A stretch of DNA of 64,000 nucleotides from Phaeobacter sp. 11ANDIMAR09 (GCF_001294455.1 NZ_LIKT01000010.1:62001-126000); one strand, 5' to 3'. Shown: positions 17,823-27,110, counted from the first letter of the stretch. Numbers and translations are program-made. The notes: a model not told the origin generated them from the letters alone.

Positions 17823-20237
17823 ATGGCCGGTGTTTCTACAAAAAAGGTACGGGGACTTTCACTTTCCAATGTAAAGACAAAGACCAAGGTCATGTCTGCT
17901 GCATTGTTTCCGCTGGTTCTCATTGCCGGCGTCGGGGGCTTGGCGGTCTACGATCTCAAGCGGATGGAAGACACCGCTCATAAGGTAGACCATACCCAGC
18001 ATATTCTGGACGAAGTTGCCCATCTCAACACTGCGGCGTTTGAAATGGAAGCAGGCCTGCGGGGCTATCTTCTGGCGGGGCAGGAACAGTATCTAGAACC
18101 TTATGAACACGGCGCGACTGAGACTTTTTCAGCTTTTTCTGAACTGTTTGAGATCGTCAGTGACGAACCCTTGATGGTCGAACGTCTGACGCAGGCGGAA
18201 AACACGCTACGCGCATGGCAGACCGAAGTCGCAGAGCAGGCCATCGCCTTGCGCCGCGACATTGGCGACTCCATGACCATGAATGACATGGCCGCTGCGG
18301 TGAAAATGGCCAAGGGCAGGGTCTTTTTTGATTCCTTCCGATCAGAGATTAAACAATTCATCGAAGATGAAGAGGTTCGCCTGGCTGATCGTCGCCAGGT
18401 CTTTGTCACTTTGGTGAAAACCGGAATTGCCAGCCCCGAATACATGAACAGCTCCTTGGAAGCGGTGGAGCGGGCCCATTCGATCATCAGTGAAGCCAAG
18501 GATCTGCAAGCAATCGCCATCAATATGGAAACTGGTATGCGCGGTTTCCTTTTGGCCGGGGACGAAGCCTTTCTGGAACCCTACAATCAAGGGATTGCTG
18601 AATTCGATCGCTTGGCGGCCAGCCTGGAAGAACAGTCCATCGAAAGTCTCTCGCAGGAAATGCGGGTTCAAAAGATGGCAAAAATCATAGCTGAATGGCG
18701 GGAGCAGGCCGTTGAGCCCTTGCTGAAACTGCGCCGTGAAATAGGCGATGCCAAAACCATGGACGACATGGCTGATTTTGTGCGCGAAGGTCGTGGTGCG
18801 GCCTATTTCCATGAATTCTCCGAGATCCTGTCCTCTTTTGAAGCTGAAGAGTTGGCTCTGATGCAGACCCGCCGGGCAGAGAATGCCGAGATCTCGGCTC
18901 AGACCCAAACCATGATCCCTGCCGCCATTCTGCTTGCCATTCTGTTGGGCGGTACCTTTGCCTTGGTCGTTGGCTCGGGCCTGGCGCGCGCTGTCAACCG
19001 GATCACCGTGTCGATGAAGGGCCTGGCGGATGGTGACAACACCGTCGAAATCCACGGGCAGGAGCGTGGTGATGAGGTCGGGCAAATGGCCCGTGCGTTG
19101 GATGTGTTCCGTGAAGCCCTGGTTGAGATGCAGGCGTTGGAACAGAAAAAGGCCGAAGGCCGTGACGCCGAGCTGAACCGCGTTGTCGAAGAGCTGAGCA
19201 GAGAGCTGTCGCAGCTTTCTGAGGGCAATCTGCAAGCCGGCATCGAAGAGGCGTTTCCTGAGGATTACGAGAAGCTGCGCAGCGATTTCAACAATACCGT
19301 CAAGAACCTGAAAGGGATCGTTGGCAATGTCGTGGATACCTCCAGCAGTATCGGCAATGGGGCTGTCGAAATCAGCCAGGCCTCGCAGGATCTGTCAACT
19401 CGGACAGAAAGTCAGGCGGCAACCCTGGAAGAAACTGCGGCCGCACTGGACGAGCTGACGGCCTCAGTCAAATCCGCTGCCGAAGGGGCCAAGGCTGTTG
19501 AAATGACAATGGAAGAGGCCCGTATCGAGGCCGAGAACAGCGATGTGGTGGTGCAAAAGGCCGTGGCGGCGATGACCGAGATCGAAAACTCTTCCGATAG
19601 TATTTCGCAGATCATCTCGGTGATTGATGATATCGCCTTCCAGACCAACCTGTTGGCGCTGAATGCCGGGGTTGAAGCCGCCCGTGCCGGAGAGGCTGGC
19701 CGCGGCTTTGCAGTGGTTGCAAGCGAGGTGCGTGCCCTGGCCCAGCGGTCCTCTGATGCGGCGATGGAGATCAAGACGCTGATCGAAGACAGTGGCAAGC
19801 AGGTGGGCCGTGGCGTTGACCTGGTTGGCCGTGCAGGGACTGCGCTGCAAAACATTGTGGCGCAGGTCAGCCGGATCTCCAAGCAGGTCTCGGGCATTGC
19901 CGAGGGTGCAGTTGAGCAGTCTACCGGGCTCAACGAGATCAACTCGGGCATGATGCAGTTGGATCAGGTGACCCAGCAAAATGCTGCCATGGTGGAACAG
20001 GCCACCGCAGCCAGCATGTTGTTGAAGACAGATTCGGCAAAGCTGGTGGAGCTGATGGGGAACTTCGAGATAGACGGTGCTGCGACTGTTACCTCCCTGC
20101 CCAATACTTCCGCCCCGCAGGCTGCTTTTGAGGCCCATCCAGGTGGTGAGGGCGAGAGCTGGGACGCGCCTCTAAAGGCTGACGCGGTGATGGCTGCAAC
20201 CGGCACGGATGATCAGGTCCGTTGGGATGATTTCTGA
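17823..20237 (+). CDS. Methyl-accepting chemotaxis protein with two CHASE3 sensor domains
   Basis: 804 residues. TM1 is at about 24-46. A CHASE3 core ([20 protein letters not shown] from residue 75) is repeated 160 residues later ([20 protein letters not shown] from 235). TM2 is at about 364-388, followed by HAMP, a second HAMP-like segment, and the signalling hairpin with tip [20 protein letters not shown] from 604. The two sensor copies also share [15 protein letters not shown] versus [15 protein letters not shown], so they look like a tandem duplication. The C terminus VRWDDF fits the x-W-x-x-F tether bound by CheR/CheB. It is monocistronic with a terminator. The ligand is unknown. Confidence 0.92.
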   Translation: MAGVSTKKVRGLSLSNVKTKTKVMSAALFPLVLIAGVGGLAVYDLKRMEDTAHKVDHTQHILDEVAHLNTAAFEMEAGLRGYLLAGQEQYLEPYEHGATETFSAFSELFEIVSDEPLMVERLTQAENTLRAWQTEVAEQAIALRRDIGDSMTMNDMAAAVKMAKGRVFFDSFRSEIKQFIEDEEVRLADRRQVFVTLVKTGIASPEYMNSSLEAVERAHSIISEAKDLQAIAINMETGMRGFLLAGDEAFLEPYNQGIAEFDRLAASLEEQSIESLSQEMRVQKMAKIIAEWREQAVEPLLKLRREIGDAKTMDDMADFVREGRGAAYFHEFSEILSSFEAEELALMQTRRAENAEISAQTQTMIPAAILLAILLGGTFALVVGSGLARAVNRITVSMKGLADGDNTVEIHGQERGDEVGQMARALDVFREALVEMQALEQKKAEGRDAELNRVVEELSRELSQLSEGNLQAGIEEAFPEDYEKLRSDFNNTVKNLKGIVGNVVDTSSSIGNGAVEISQASQDLSTRTESQAATLEETAAALDELTASVKSAAEGAKAVEMTMEEARIEAENSDVVVQKAVAAMTEIENSSDSISQIISVIDDIAFQTNLLALNAGVEAARAGEAGRGFAVVASEVRALAQRSSDAAMEIKTLIEDSGKQVGRGVDLVGRAGTALQNIVAQVSRISKQVSGIAEGAVEQSTGLNEINSGMMQLDQVTQQNAAMVEQATAASMLLKTDSAKLVELMGNFEIDGAATVTSLPNTSAPQAAFEAHPGGEGESWDAPLKADAVMAATGTDDQVRWDDF

Positions 20238-20264
20238 TACCAGGATCTGCATAGTGTAAAACGG

Positions 20265-20294
20265 GGCCCGCCATGTCAGCGGGCCTCTTTTTCT
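20265..20294 (+). terminator. Terminator after the CHASE3 chemoreceptor
   Basis: Stem GGCCCGC (20265-20271) with GCGGGCC (20279-20285), 7-base loop, then CTCTTTTTCTTT. Confidence 0.85.
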
Positions 20295-20321
20295 TTGAGC
20301 CTCTAAAATGGAGCCGTGAGA

Positions 20322-22280
20322 TCAAAGATCGATGCGGAAGCGGGCAAAGCCATCGGGGCCATCCCCTGCAGCGGTGATGCTGACACCTTCGACATCCTCG
20401 GCATAGCTGTTTGCCTTGGGGCCGGTGTCAAATAGGACGCTGGTGCCAGGCAGGGGCGCAAAGCTCCAGTTTGCATCCGCACGCGGGCTGATGGTGCCCT
20501 TCTCGACAATATAGCGCACGATGACATCGCGGTTGGTGTCCGGCCCTTCAAAGACGATTGTATCGCCCTTGGCACCGGGGAAATCACCGCCGCCAGAGGC
20601 GCGGTAGTTGTTGGTGGCAATGATGAATTGTGCCTCTGGATCAATGGGCGCGCCATTGAAAGCCAGGTTGACGATGCGGCTGGCATTTGGGTTCTCCAGC
20701 GCTCCCTTGGAGCTGTATTTGGAGGGCTGGCTCAGGTCGATCTGATAGCTTACCCCGTCCATCACATCAAAGTTGTAGCTGGGGAATTCAGGATTGAGCA
20801 GCAGTTGATCTGCCTTGCCGGGTTCCACTTGGTTGAACATCCCTGCCGAACGCTCCAGCCAGTCCTTGACCTGCGCGCCACTGACGAGAACAGCCCGCGC
20901 GGTATTGGGGTAGAGGTACAGATCCGAGACATTCTTGATTGCCACATCGCCCTTTGGCACATCGGTGAAATACTCCGGTCCACCACGGCCACCGGCCTTG
21001 AACGGAGCTGCGGCAGAGAGGATTGGCAGGCCTTCGTATTCGGTGCCCTTGAGCATCTGGGCGATGTACCAGCTCTGGGCGATGGAGACGATCTGTACCG
21101 AGGGATCATCCGCAACCAGGGCAAAGTAGCTGTGCAAGGGGGCGTCTGTTTTGCCCACCGCGCGGCGCACATAGACCAGGGTTTCGTCATGCTCCTGTTG
21201 GACCGAGGCCAGAACCTTGGGGTCACTTTCCACCAGAGCGGTGATTGAGCGATCCTCATTGCGTTTGGAAATCGGTCGTGCCTCCGAGGCATGGCCCACA
21301 ACCCGCCAGCCGCCGGCGTCGCGTTCCAACATCAGATCAATCAGACCCAGGTGGCTGCCCCAATAGCCGCCCATGGTGGCAGGTTTGCCCTGCAGGGTGC
21401 CTTTGGCCACGTCGATGCCATCCAGCCCGTCGTATTTTGAGGACGGGAACACCAGGTGGCTGTGGCCTGTCATGATGGCGTCAATGCCCTCAACCCCAGC
21501 CAGTACGAGCGAGGCGTTCTCCATGCCCTCGCGCTCCTGTGCCTCACCAATACCAGAATGCGACAGGGCGATAATGATATCAGCGCCTTTTTCTTTCATT
21601 TCCGGCACATAGGCGCGGGCGGTCTGCAGGATGTCGCGGGCCTGCACATTGCCTTCCAGATGGCGGCGGTCCCAGTTCATCACCTGCGGTGGTACAAAAC
21701 CGATGAGACCAATTTTGATGGCATGTTTTTGTCCGGCGCCATCGGTCAGCTCGCGGTCCATCAATACATAGGGCGGCAGCAGGGTGGTGTCGTCGCGCGG
21801 GCCAGCACCTATCTCCTTGGCGATATTGGCACAGACCACTGGGAACTGCGCCCCTGTGAGGGATTTCATCAGGAAATCGAGGCCATAATTGAATTCGTGG
21901 TTGCCCAGGGTCGAGGCGTCAAAACCGACTGTATTCATGGCATCAATGACAGGATGCAGATCGCCTTCGCGCATGCCGCGCTCATAGGCGATATAGTCCC
22001 CCATCGGGTTGCCCTGCAAAAAGTCGCCATTGTCCAGCAGCAGCGCATTGGTGGCCTCGGCCCGGATGTCATTGACGATCGAGGCCGTGCGGGCCAGGCC
22101 AACCGTGTCGCGGGCTTTGTCGGCATAGTAGTCATAGGGAAAGACATGCACATGCAGGTCTGTGGTTTCCATCAAGCGCAGATGCACCTGGTTGGAGGAC
22201 GCCTGAAGCGAAAAAGGATGCAGCGCGATGAGGCCGGCGCTGCCAGCGAGAAAGGATCTGCGGTCAAGTGAGATCGGCAT
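20322..22280 (-). CDS. cpdB: Periplasmic 2',3'-cyclic-nucleotide phosphodiesterase/3'-nucleotidase
   Basis: 652 residues. A twin-arginine-like signal (LDRRSFLAGSAGLIALHPF) suggests Tat export. The calcineurin-like metallophosphatase domain has the metal ligands TDLHVHVFPYDYY, LLDNGDFLQGNP, GNHEFNYG, ALSHSGIG and TGHSH (within about 30-350). A 5'-nucleotidase C-terminal substrate domain follows, with the YRASGGGDFPG loop. It would salvage phosphate and nucleosides from cyclic nucleotides. The frame extends to 22334, but the ATG at 22280 has a GGGAG site and yields the signal peptide at once. CpdB is favoured over UshA by motif style and length. Confidence 0.85.
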   Translation of the reverse strand: MPISLDRRSFLAGSAGLIALHPFSLQASSNQVHLRLMETTDLHVHVFPYDYYADKARDTVGLARTASIVNDIRAEATNALLLDNGDFLQGNPMGDYIAYERGMREGDLHPVIDAMNTVGFDASTLGNHEFNYGLDFLMKSLTGAQFPVVCANIAKEIGAGPRDDTTLLPPYVLMDRELTDGAGQKHAIKIGLIGFVPPQVMNWDRRHLEGNVQARDILQTARAYVPEMKEKGADIIIALSHSGIGEAQEREGMENASLVLAGVEGIDAIMTGHSHLVFPSSKYDGLDGIDVAKGTLQGKPATMGGYWGSHLGLIDLMLERDAGGWRVVGHASEARPISKRNEDRSITALVESDPKVLASVQQEHDETLVYVRRAVGKTDAPLHSYFALVADDPSVQIVSIAQSWYIAQMLKGTEYEGLPILSAAAPFKAGGRGGPEYFTDVPKGDVAIKNVSDLYLYPNTARAVLVSGAQVKDWLERSAGMFNQVEPGKADQLLLNPEFPSYNFDVMDGVSYQIDLSQPSKYSSKGALENPNASRIVNLAFNGAPIDPEAQFIIATNNYRASGGGDFPGAKGDTIVFEGPDTNRDVIVRYIVEKGTISPRADANWSFAPLPGTSVLFDTGPKANSYAEDVEGVSITAAGDGPDGFARFRIDL

Positions 22281-22379
22281 AGTGAAACTCCCAGTGTCAT
22301 TTGCTGCGTGGATATCGAGTAACGATAACAGCAAAATGACAGGAGTGCTGGTGATTTATGCACCACAGGGTTGTGGAGG

Positions 22380-22868
22380 CTAGTTGGCCAAGCCAGTCTC
22401 TTTCAGCAGGCCGCGCCGCTTGGCCTCGTAATAGTAGCCACGGGAATAATGTTTGACGGCGGTATCATAGTCGCCATCTGACAAGAGCCAGGCACCGCGT
22501 AGGTATTTCACTGAAAACTCAAGATTGGTGTCGGCGTCCAGCAGATCCTGTGGCTTGCCGGAAAACCCCATAGAGCGCGCAGTGGCGGGCAGGATTTGCA
22601 GCAGGCCATAATAGGGCCGGTTGACGGCCCAGGGGCGGTGGGTGCTTTCTCTGATCGCCAGCCGGTGCACCAGGGGGCGGGGCACCTCGTAATAGTCGGC
22701 CCAGTAATTGATGCTTTGGCGCAGCTCCGGGGTCTCATTGGGGTAAAGCGGCGGAGCGATCTGCGCTCTTTGAGTCGTCTCTTTGGCCTCACTACAGGCC
22801 GTGACCCCCAACGGAACGGCGAGGGAGAGCACTAGAGCCAAGGCTTTGCTGCAGGTTTTCAAGGTCAT
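22380..22868 (-). CDS. Lytic transglycosylase-like lipoprotein
   Basis: About 162 residues from MTLKTCSKALALVLSLAVPL, with lipobox GVTAC (Cys near 25). The domain is SLT/goose-lysozyme-like: catalytic Glu in HRLAIRESTHRP, then YYGLLQILPATARSMGF and LEFSVKYLRGAW, as in small transglycosylases that cut murein. Another ATG lies 12 bases upstream at 22880; 22868 has an AAGGA site at a longer spacing and gives a cleaner signal. It is co-directional with the cyclic nucleotidase 99 bases downstream. Confidence 0.8.
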   Translation of the reverse strand: MTLKTCSKALALVLSLAVPLGVTACSEAKETTQRAQIAPPLYPNETPELRQSINYWADYYEVPRPLVHRLAIRESTHRPWAVNRPYYGLLQILPATARSMGFSGKPQDLLDADTNLEFSVKYLRGAWLLSDGDYDTAVKHYSRGYYYEAKRRGLLKETGLAN

Positions 22869-22956
22869 GGTGCAGGGCATCCTTGTGGCCGATCTCGCGT
22901 GGGGGGGCGGTGAGGGAGGTCTTGTTGATAGATCCAGATCCTAGAGCGTCTGAGGG

Positions 22957-22989
22957 GAAAGAAAAGAAAGCCCCGCCAGGGTCGGCGGG
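22957..22989 (-). terminator. Terminator downstream of the glycine-zipper lipoprotein (minus strand)
   Basis: On the minus strand CCCGCC-gaccct-GGCGGG is followed by GCTTTCTTTTCTTT. It lies 76 bases past the stop at 23065. Confidence 0.65.
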
Positions 22990-23064
22990 AACTCTCTCAT
23001 CCTGTGTCGGGGCTCTGAGATGCAGGGGGCACCCGGTTTACAATCGGGCTGTGCCCCCCTTTGC

Positions 23065-23448
23065 TTAGCCGATGACAGGGTGATCTCGGTTTTGCATGCA
23101 CCGAATGATCATCTCTCGCTGTTTTTCTTCCTGCTCGATTTTGCCCTCTGCGGCGCCAAGCAAGCCGCCGACAGCGGCGCCGGCAATCGCGTCCTCATGA
23201 GATTCGGTGGCCCCAACTGCGGCCCCAAGCAAAGCGCCAGCAATGGCCCCTTCAGAGGTCATTTCGGTGTCATATTGTGCGGCGATTTGGCGACATTCTA
23301 CCAAGTCATTGTTATAGCTGACTGAAACTGGACCACTGGTGCGCAAAGGTTCCGCGGCTGGTGAGAGCCCGCAGGCGCTGACCAGCAGGCCAAGCGCGGT
23401 TACAGAGGCCGTCAGGGTTAGTTTGGGGGAAATCAGATTTTGGGTCAT
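23065..23448 (-). CDS. Glycine-zipper lipoprotein
   Basis: 127 residues from MTQNLISPKLTLTASVTALG, with lipobox LVSAC (about residue 26). The mid-region has an Ala/Gly zipper (GAIAGALLGAAVGA and AIAGAAVGGLLGAAEG), and the C terminus is RCMQNRDHPVIG. Such small lipoproteins lie in the outer membrane or periplasm, and their function is generally unknown. A relative with the same C-terminal RCMQxRxHxVxG pattern is at 24454-24822. The ATG at 23448 has an AGGA site and a proper signal, so the longer open frame to 23568 is not used. It is divergent from the DUF2975-like gene. Confidence 0.75.
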   Translation of the reverse strand: MTQNLISPKLTLTASVTALGLLVSACGLSPAAEPLRTSGPVSVSYNNDLVECRQIAAQYDTEMTSEGAIAGALLGAAVGATESHEDAIAGAAVGGLLGAAEGKIEQEEKQREMIIRCMQNRDHPVIG

Positions 23449-23636
23449 TGAGAAGATCCTTGTTAAAAACTCAAAGGCTGTAGGCCTGTTGCTGTGATTG
23501 GCCAGGAACATAGGCAGGAAATTTCGATCTGCAACAATAAATTTCTGTAAAACGATAAAAAATGCCAACCAAACGAAAAATACTTGCCTTCACCCTTTGG
23601 GGCTGCGATGACCGGGAAGAAGCAAAAGGATATGTC

Positions 23637-24146
23637 ATGGCTTTGGTTGCAAGAATTCTGATGGCGGTGACCGGTGCGCTGATGCTGGCCTATATGGTGA
23701 TGATCTGTAGTCTGGTGATAATTGGCGAATATGCGGAGGTCTGGGACCTGGCGGATTTTCCACCGCAGGATTTCCCGCCCTCCTCTCTGGGGATTGCGCT
23801 GGGGCTGTTTTTTGCCGGCGTTTTTCTCGCGGGCATTCTGACGACCTTTTGGCAGTCACATCTTTTGCTGAAACTGGGGCGCGAGCATCTGTTTCGCGCG
23901 CTCGCACGTCGGCTCCGCCTTTGCGGTGGTGGGCTGGCGATGATGTGGGTGGGGCTGTATGCCTTTATGAATGTGGTGCCTTTGGCCATGTCGATGGGGC
24001 GGGTGGCCCCTGAACACATGGAGACACAATGGGCCCCATTCGAAATCGACACGGTTTTTCTGGTTTTGGCAGTGGTCATGGTCGCCCTGTCGGAAACACT
24101 GACACGGGCGGCTGAGATCGAAGACGAAAACAACCAGTTTCTATAA
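23637..24146 (+). CDS. DUF2975-like four-helix membrane protein
   Basis: 169 residues from MALVARILMAVTGALMLAYM with four hydrophobic helices (about 5-30, 50-75, 95-120, 140-160), the layout of the DUF2975 family. These proteins are typically encoded directly before a small Xre/YozG-type HTH regulator, as here: the HTH gene starts 10 bases after this stop. An AAAGGA site precedes the ATG. The frame extends upstream to 23562 without a ribosome site. Function is unknown, and a membrane sensor paired with the regulator is inference. Confidence 0.7.
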   Translation: MALVARILMAVTGALMLAYMVMICSLVIIGEYAEVWDLADFPPQDFPPSSLGIALGLFFAGVFLAGILTTFWQSHLLLKLGREHLFRALARRLRLCGGGLAMMWVGLYAFMNVVPLAMSMGRVAPEHMETQWAPFEIDTVFLVLAVVMVALSETLTRAAEIEDENNQFL

Positions 24147-24156
24147 GGGGATAGGC

Positions 24157-24372
24157 ATGCCGATCCGTGTGAACCTTGATATGATGCTGGTACGCCGCAA
24201 AGTTAAATCGCGGGAGCTGGCGGCGGCTGTAGGCATTACAGAGGCCAATCTGTCGCTGCTGAAATCCGGCAAGGTCAAGGGCGTGCGTTTTGCCACCCTA
24301 GAGGCGATCTGCCGATTTCTGGAGTGCCAGCCCGGCGATATTCTGGAATATCTGCCAGAGGACGATAGCTGA
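24157..24372 (+). CDS. Small Xre/YozG-type HTH regulator
   Basis: 71 residues, nearly all one helix-turn-helix: RELAAAVGITEANLSLLKSG (about 21-40), then FATLEAICRFLECQPGDILEY, the typical end of the YozG/YoaS group. An AAGGGG ribosome site precedes it. It forms a two-gene unit with the DUF2975-like gene. Targets are unknown; autoregulation is common in the family. Confidence 0.82.
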   Translation: MPIRVNLDMMLVRRKVKSRELAAAVGITEANLSLLKSGKVKGVRFATLEAICRFLECQPGDILEYLPEDDS

Positions 24373-24453
24373 CAGAGTTGATCCGGCCGACTTCTCAGGG
24401 CTGGGCCCGGCAGATTGGCGGGCCCAGTTGCGGTAGGTTTCAATCGGCTTTGC

Positions 24454-24822
24454 TCAACCCGTTACCGCATGGCCGCGCTGCTGCATGCAGCGCACCAGGT
24501 AATTGCGCTGTGCTTCATTGACTTCGGCATCGCCAATTGCCGCGCCCACGGCCGCGCCTAGGACTGCACCGGCCAAGGCCTTGTCGCGGTTTTCGATTGC
24601 GCCACCAAGGGCGCCGCCGGCACCGACGATGGCTGCGGTCTGGGCGATATGGCGTTGCCCGATGCGCCGGGCTTCTGCGCGGCACTGGGCTTCATCGGCG
24701 CCAAAACGTGATGAGGGGGTGCCGCTGACCTGCAGGGGAGCCTCTACCGGGGTGGTGTTGCAGGCCGTGACTGCGAGCAGAAGAATACCGCCAGAAAGCG
24801 CTGTGAAAATTCGGTTCGTCAT
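24454..24822 (-). CDS. Glycine-zipper lipoprotein, relative of the one at 23.1-23.4 kb
   Basis: 122 residues from MTNRIFTALSGGILLLAVTA with lipobox AVTAC (Cys at about 21). The central zipper has GAGGALGGAIE and AGAVLGAAVGAAIG, and the C terminus is RCMQQRGHAVTG. An AAGGAG site precedes the ATG. The shared C terminus and layout mark it as a paralogue of the lipoprotein on the other side of the DUF2975-like/HTH pair. Function is unknown. Confidence 0.75.
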   Translation of the reverse strand: MTNRIFTALSGGILLLAVTACNTTPVEAPLQVSGTPSSRFGADEAQCRAEARRIGQRHIAQTAAIVGAGGALGGAIENRDKALAGAVLGAAVGAAIGDAEVNEAQRNYLVRCMQQRGHAVTG

Positions 24823-24896
24823 ATGCTGTACTCCTTAAATCCAAAGGTAACACAGCCCCAGAGTAGGGGGGATGCACGTCTTGAGCCAGTGCAGAA

Positions 24897-24932
24897 AACG
24901 AAAAGGCCACACCTCTATGGCGTGGCCTTTTG
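24897..24932 (-). terminator. Terminator of the rpsF-rpsR-rplI operon
   Basis: Stem AAAGGCCAC/GTGGCCTTT (24902-24910 with 24922-24930) with T runs on both sides, so it could act in both directions. It lies about 30 bases past the rplI stop. Confidence 0.85.
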
Positions 24933-24958
24933 TATCATTTTGGATCTGATCGGAGTGA

Positions 24959-25576
24959 TCAGGCTGCAGGCTCTTCGTCAGAAGAGGCCGCAGGGGCATC
25001 GCCCTCGTCATCGTCAGATGCGGCTGCGCCGATATCGTCAAACAGCTCGGAGATTTCGAATTCAGCAGCGGCTTCCTCTTCGGCAGCGAGCTCCTGGATC
25101 GATTTTCCGGAGGCCTGCAGCTCAGCTTCTTCTTCAGAACGGGCTACGTTCATCTTGATCTGAGCTTCGACTTCTGGGTGCAGTTTGACAACAACAGTGT
25201 GCAGGCCGAGGTCTTTGATCGGGTCGATCAGAGCAACCTGCTTTTTGTCGACCGAGAAACCAGCTTCGGTTGCGGCTTCAGCTGCGTCACGGGGGGTGAC
25301 GGAACCGTAGAGCGAACCAGCATCGGATGCAGAGCGAATCACGATGAACTGCTGACCGTCCAGCTTTTCAGCCAGGGCTTCAGCTTCTGCTTTGGTTTCC
25401 AGGTTGCGCGCTTCCAGCTGTGCTTTCTGGGCTTCAAAGGCGGCCAGGTTGGCCTCCGATGCAACCTTGGCTTTCGCCTGGGGCAGCAGGAAGTTGCGGG
25501 CAAAACCGGGCTTAACGTCTACAACGTCGCCCATCTGGCCCAGCTTGGCCACACGTTCAAGAAGGATAACTTGCAT
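24959..25576 (-). CDS. rplI: Ribosomal protein L9 with acidic C-terminal tail
   Basis: 205 residues. [20 protein letters not shown] and [13 protein letters not shown] are L9 signatures, and the C-terminal RNA-binding domain ends near residue 150. About 55 more residues form an acidic Ala/Glu/Asp tail (EELFDD-like, then SDDDEG and SSDEEPAA), which is longer than the usual size of about 150. Similar tails occur in relatives. It is last in the operon with rpsF and rpsR. Confidence 0.95.
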   Translation of the reverse strand: MQVILLERVAKLGQMGDVVDVKPGFARNFLLPQAKAKVASEANLAAFEAQKAQLEARNLETKAEAEALAEKLDGQQFIVIRSASDAGSLYGSVTPRDAAEAATEAGFSVDKKQVALIDPIKDLGLHTVVVKLHPEVEAQIKMNVARSEEEAELQASGKSIQELAAEEEAAAEFEISELFDDIGAAASDDDEGDAPAASSDEEPAA

Positions 25577-25587
25577 GTCAGGTCTCC

Positions 25588-25815
25588 TTACTTAACAGCA
25601 TAGGGCAGCAGGGCGAGGAAGCGGGCGCGCTTGATCGCACGGGCCAGCTCACGCTGCTTCTTTGCCGAAACGGCGGTGATGCGCGAAGGAACGATCTTGC
25701 CACGCTCAGAGATGTAGCGCTGCAGAAGACGGGTGTCTTTGTAATCGATCTTTGGCGCGTTGTCGCCCGAGAAGGGGCAGACTTTACGACGGCGGAAAAA
25801 TGGTTTGGCTGCCAT
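25588..25815 (-). CDS. rpsR: Ribosomal protein S18
   Basis: 75 residues: [36 protein letters not shown] and [20 protein letters not shown] are canonical S18 blocks. It is the middle gene of the rpsF-rpsR-rplI operon, 11 bases before rplI on the minus strand. Confidence 0.97.
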   Translation of the reverse strand: MAAKPFFRRRKVCPFSGDNAPKIDYKDTRLLQRYISERGKIVPSRITAVSAKKQRELARAIKRARFLALLPYAVK

Positions 25816-25842
25816 GGTTTAGCGTCCTTTTCTCAAGCTAGA

Positions 25843-26196
25843 TCAGCGGCGCTCGCGACGGGTGTCGCGTTCGTCACGTTTCTGCATCTGGACCGAAGGG
25901 CCCTCGGCGTGCTCGTCGACCTTGATGGTCAGAACGCGCATCACGTCGTCGTGCAGACGCATCAGGCGCTCCATTTCCTGAATCGCCGGTGCAGGGGCAT
26001 CGGTGCGCAGGAAGGCATAGTGGCCTTTGCGGTTTTTGTTGATCTTATAGGCCATCGTTTTGACGCCCCAATATTCACTGTCAGCGAGCTTACCTTCGTT
26101 GTCAGCCAATACGGCACCAAAATGTTCGATGAGACCTTCAGCTTGCGAGTTGGACAGGTCCTGACGCGCAATCATAACATGCTCATAGAGGGGCAT
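25843..26196 (-). CDS. rpsF: Ribosomal protein S6
   Basis: 117 residues from MPLYEHVMIARQDLSNSQAE. The YWGVKTMAYKINKNRKGHYA block is the S6 signature, and the C terminus is charged (RDERDTRRERR). The frame is open to 26229, but the ATG at 26196 has a GGAG site and gives the normal N terminus. It is first gene of the S6-S18-L9 operon. Confidence 0.96.
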   Translation of the reverse strand: MPLYEHVMIARQDLSNSQAEGLIEHFGAVLADNEGKLADSEYWGVKTMAYKINKNRKGHYAFLRTDAPAPAIQEMERLMRLHDDVMRVLTIKVDEHAEGPSVQMQKRDERDTRRERR

Positions 26197-26558
26197 GCGA
26201 ACTCCAGTTTGTTTCAAGGCGCATTTCATAGACCGGGCGGTTGAACCTTCCGCTGCCCTGTCACGAGAGTCTGCGCGGATCGAATGTGTCGCGGAAGGAT
26301 GGCCTCATATAGCGGCTTTGGCGCAAAGAGCAAGGCAAATCCAACGCGCCACTCTGCCAGGGCGGGTGAGGGGTGCGGAATAAACAAGTCCAGGGTCAAA
26401 TGACCACTGATCCGGCTCCTGAATTTGGAGAAAAGGACAGAAAAATCAAGCTTTCCCGCCAAGGTGCCCCATTGTCGCCTCATTCTTGCAGTCAAACTTG
26501 GTTAACAAAAAGTTAATTCGCACCGGATTGGTGACGATTAGGCAGATTGAGGCAGAAA
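26197..26558. other. Divergent 362-base intergenic region between rpsF and a membrane protein gene
   Basis: No convincing gene. The minus-strand open frame over most of it has no ribosome site or recognisable fold. The region must hold the rpsF promoter and leader, and at its right end it holds the CtrA-type box listed separately. Confidence 0.5.
26502..26516 (+). promoter_or_regulatory. CtrA-type box TTAA-N7-TTAA
   Basis: TTAACAAAAAGTTAA matches the full CtrA site (TTAA-N7-TTAA) exactly. It ends 42 bases before the ATG of the hypothetical membrane protein at 26559, a position suited to promoter control. Only two exact matches were found in the window, both intergenic. Confidence 0.5.
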
Positions 26559-27110
26559 ATGACGATCACCAGCGAGGCCCCCCATCCCTATGGACACCAG
26601 CACCGCAGCCGGTTGATGAACAATTCTCTGGCCAAGGGCAGCCTTGCTACGGCCATGCCTTTAGTGCTGAGCTTTGAGGCAAACTGGCGGTTGCGTACAG
26701 TCGTTCTGCGCGGGTTGGGACTGGCCATGATGGTCAGTGCCAGCGGTCTTTGGTTGTTTCCCAGCAGTTCCGCTGATCCTGAGCTAAATCTGATGAAGGT
26801 TGGGGTTTCGGTGCTGTTCTTTGTGTTGGGTTTCGTGCTGACGACCCTGCGGGATCTGCGCAATCAGCCTGAGGCCTGTTTTGATCCGGTGCGCCGTGAG
26901 CTGCGCGTGCTGCGCCGCGATGCCCATGGGCATCCCAAAACCGTACTCCGCCGCAGCTACGATACCATTGGCGGCGCCCGGCTCAGCGATGGAGCGGTGC
27001 AGCTGTTCGAAAATGATGGCAGCTTGCTGATCGAGGTGCCGCTTGGCAGCACGGCGGCCCGCAGCCAATTGCGCGATCAGCTGAGCGGTGCTGTTCAATT
27101 GTACAGCTGA
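26559..27110 (+). CDS. Two-helix inner-membrane protein of unknown function
   Basis: 183 residues from MTITSEAPHPYGHQHRSRL. A polar N-terminal 50 residues precede two transmembrane helices (VVLRGLGLAMMVSASGLWLF at about 53-72 and LMKVGVSVLFFVLGFVLTTL at about 81-100). A cytoplasmic C-terminal domain of about 80 residues begins CFDPVRRELRVLRRDAHG and seems beta-rich. No family is recognised. A GAGG site lies before the ATG. The exact CtrA-type box just upstream suggests cell-cycle or CtrA-dependent expression, which in this bacterial group also includes motility and GTA production. It has its own terminator. Confidence 0.7.
   Translation: MTITSEAPHPYGHQHRSRLMNNSLAKGSLATAMPLVLSFEANWRLRTVVLRGLGLAMMVSASGLWLFPSSSADPELNLMKVGVSVLFFVLGFVLTTLRDLRNQPEACFDPVRRELRVLRRDAHGHPKTVLRRSYDTIGGARLSDGAVQLFENDGSLLIEVPLGSTAARSQLRDQLSGAVQLYS

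Noticed and set aside
26226-26495. Minus-strand 89-codon frame upstream of rpsF
   Set aside because: It has no ribosome site or recognisable family, and overlaps the expected rpsF leader.
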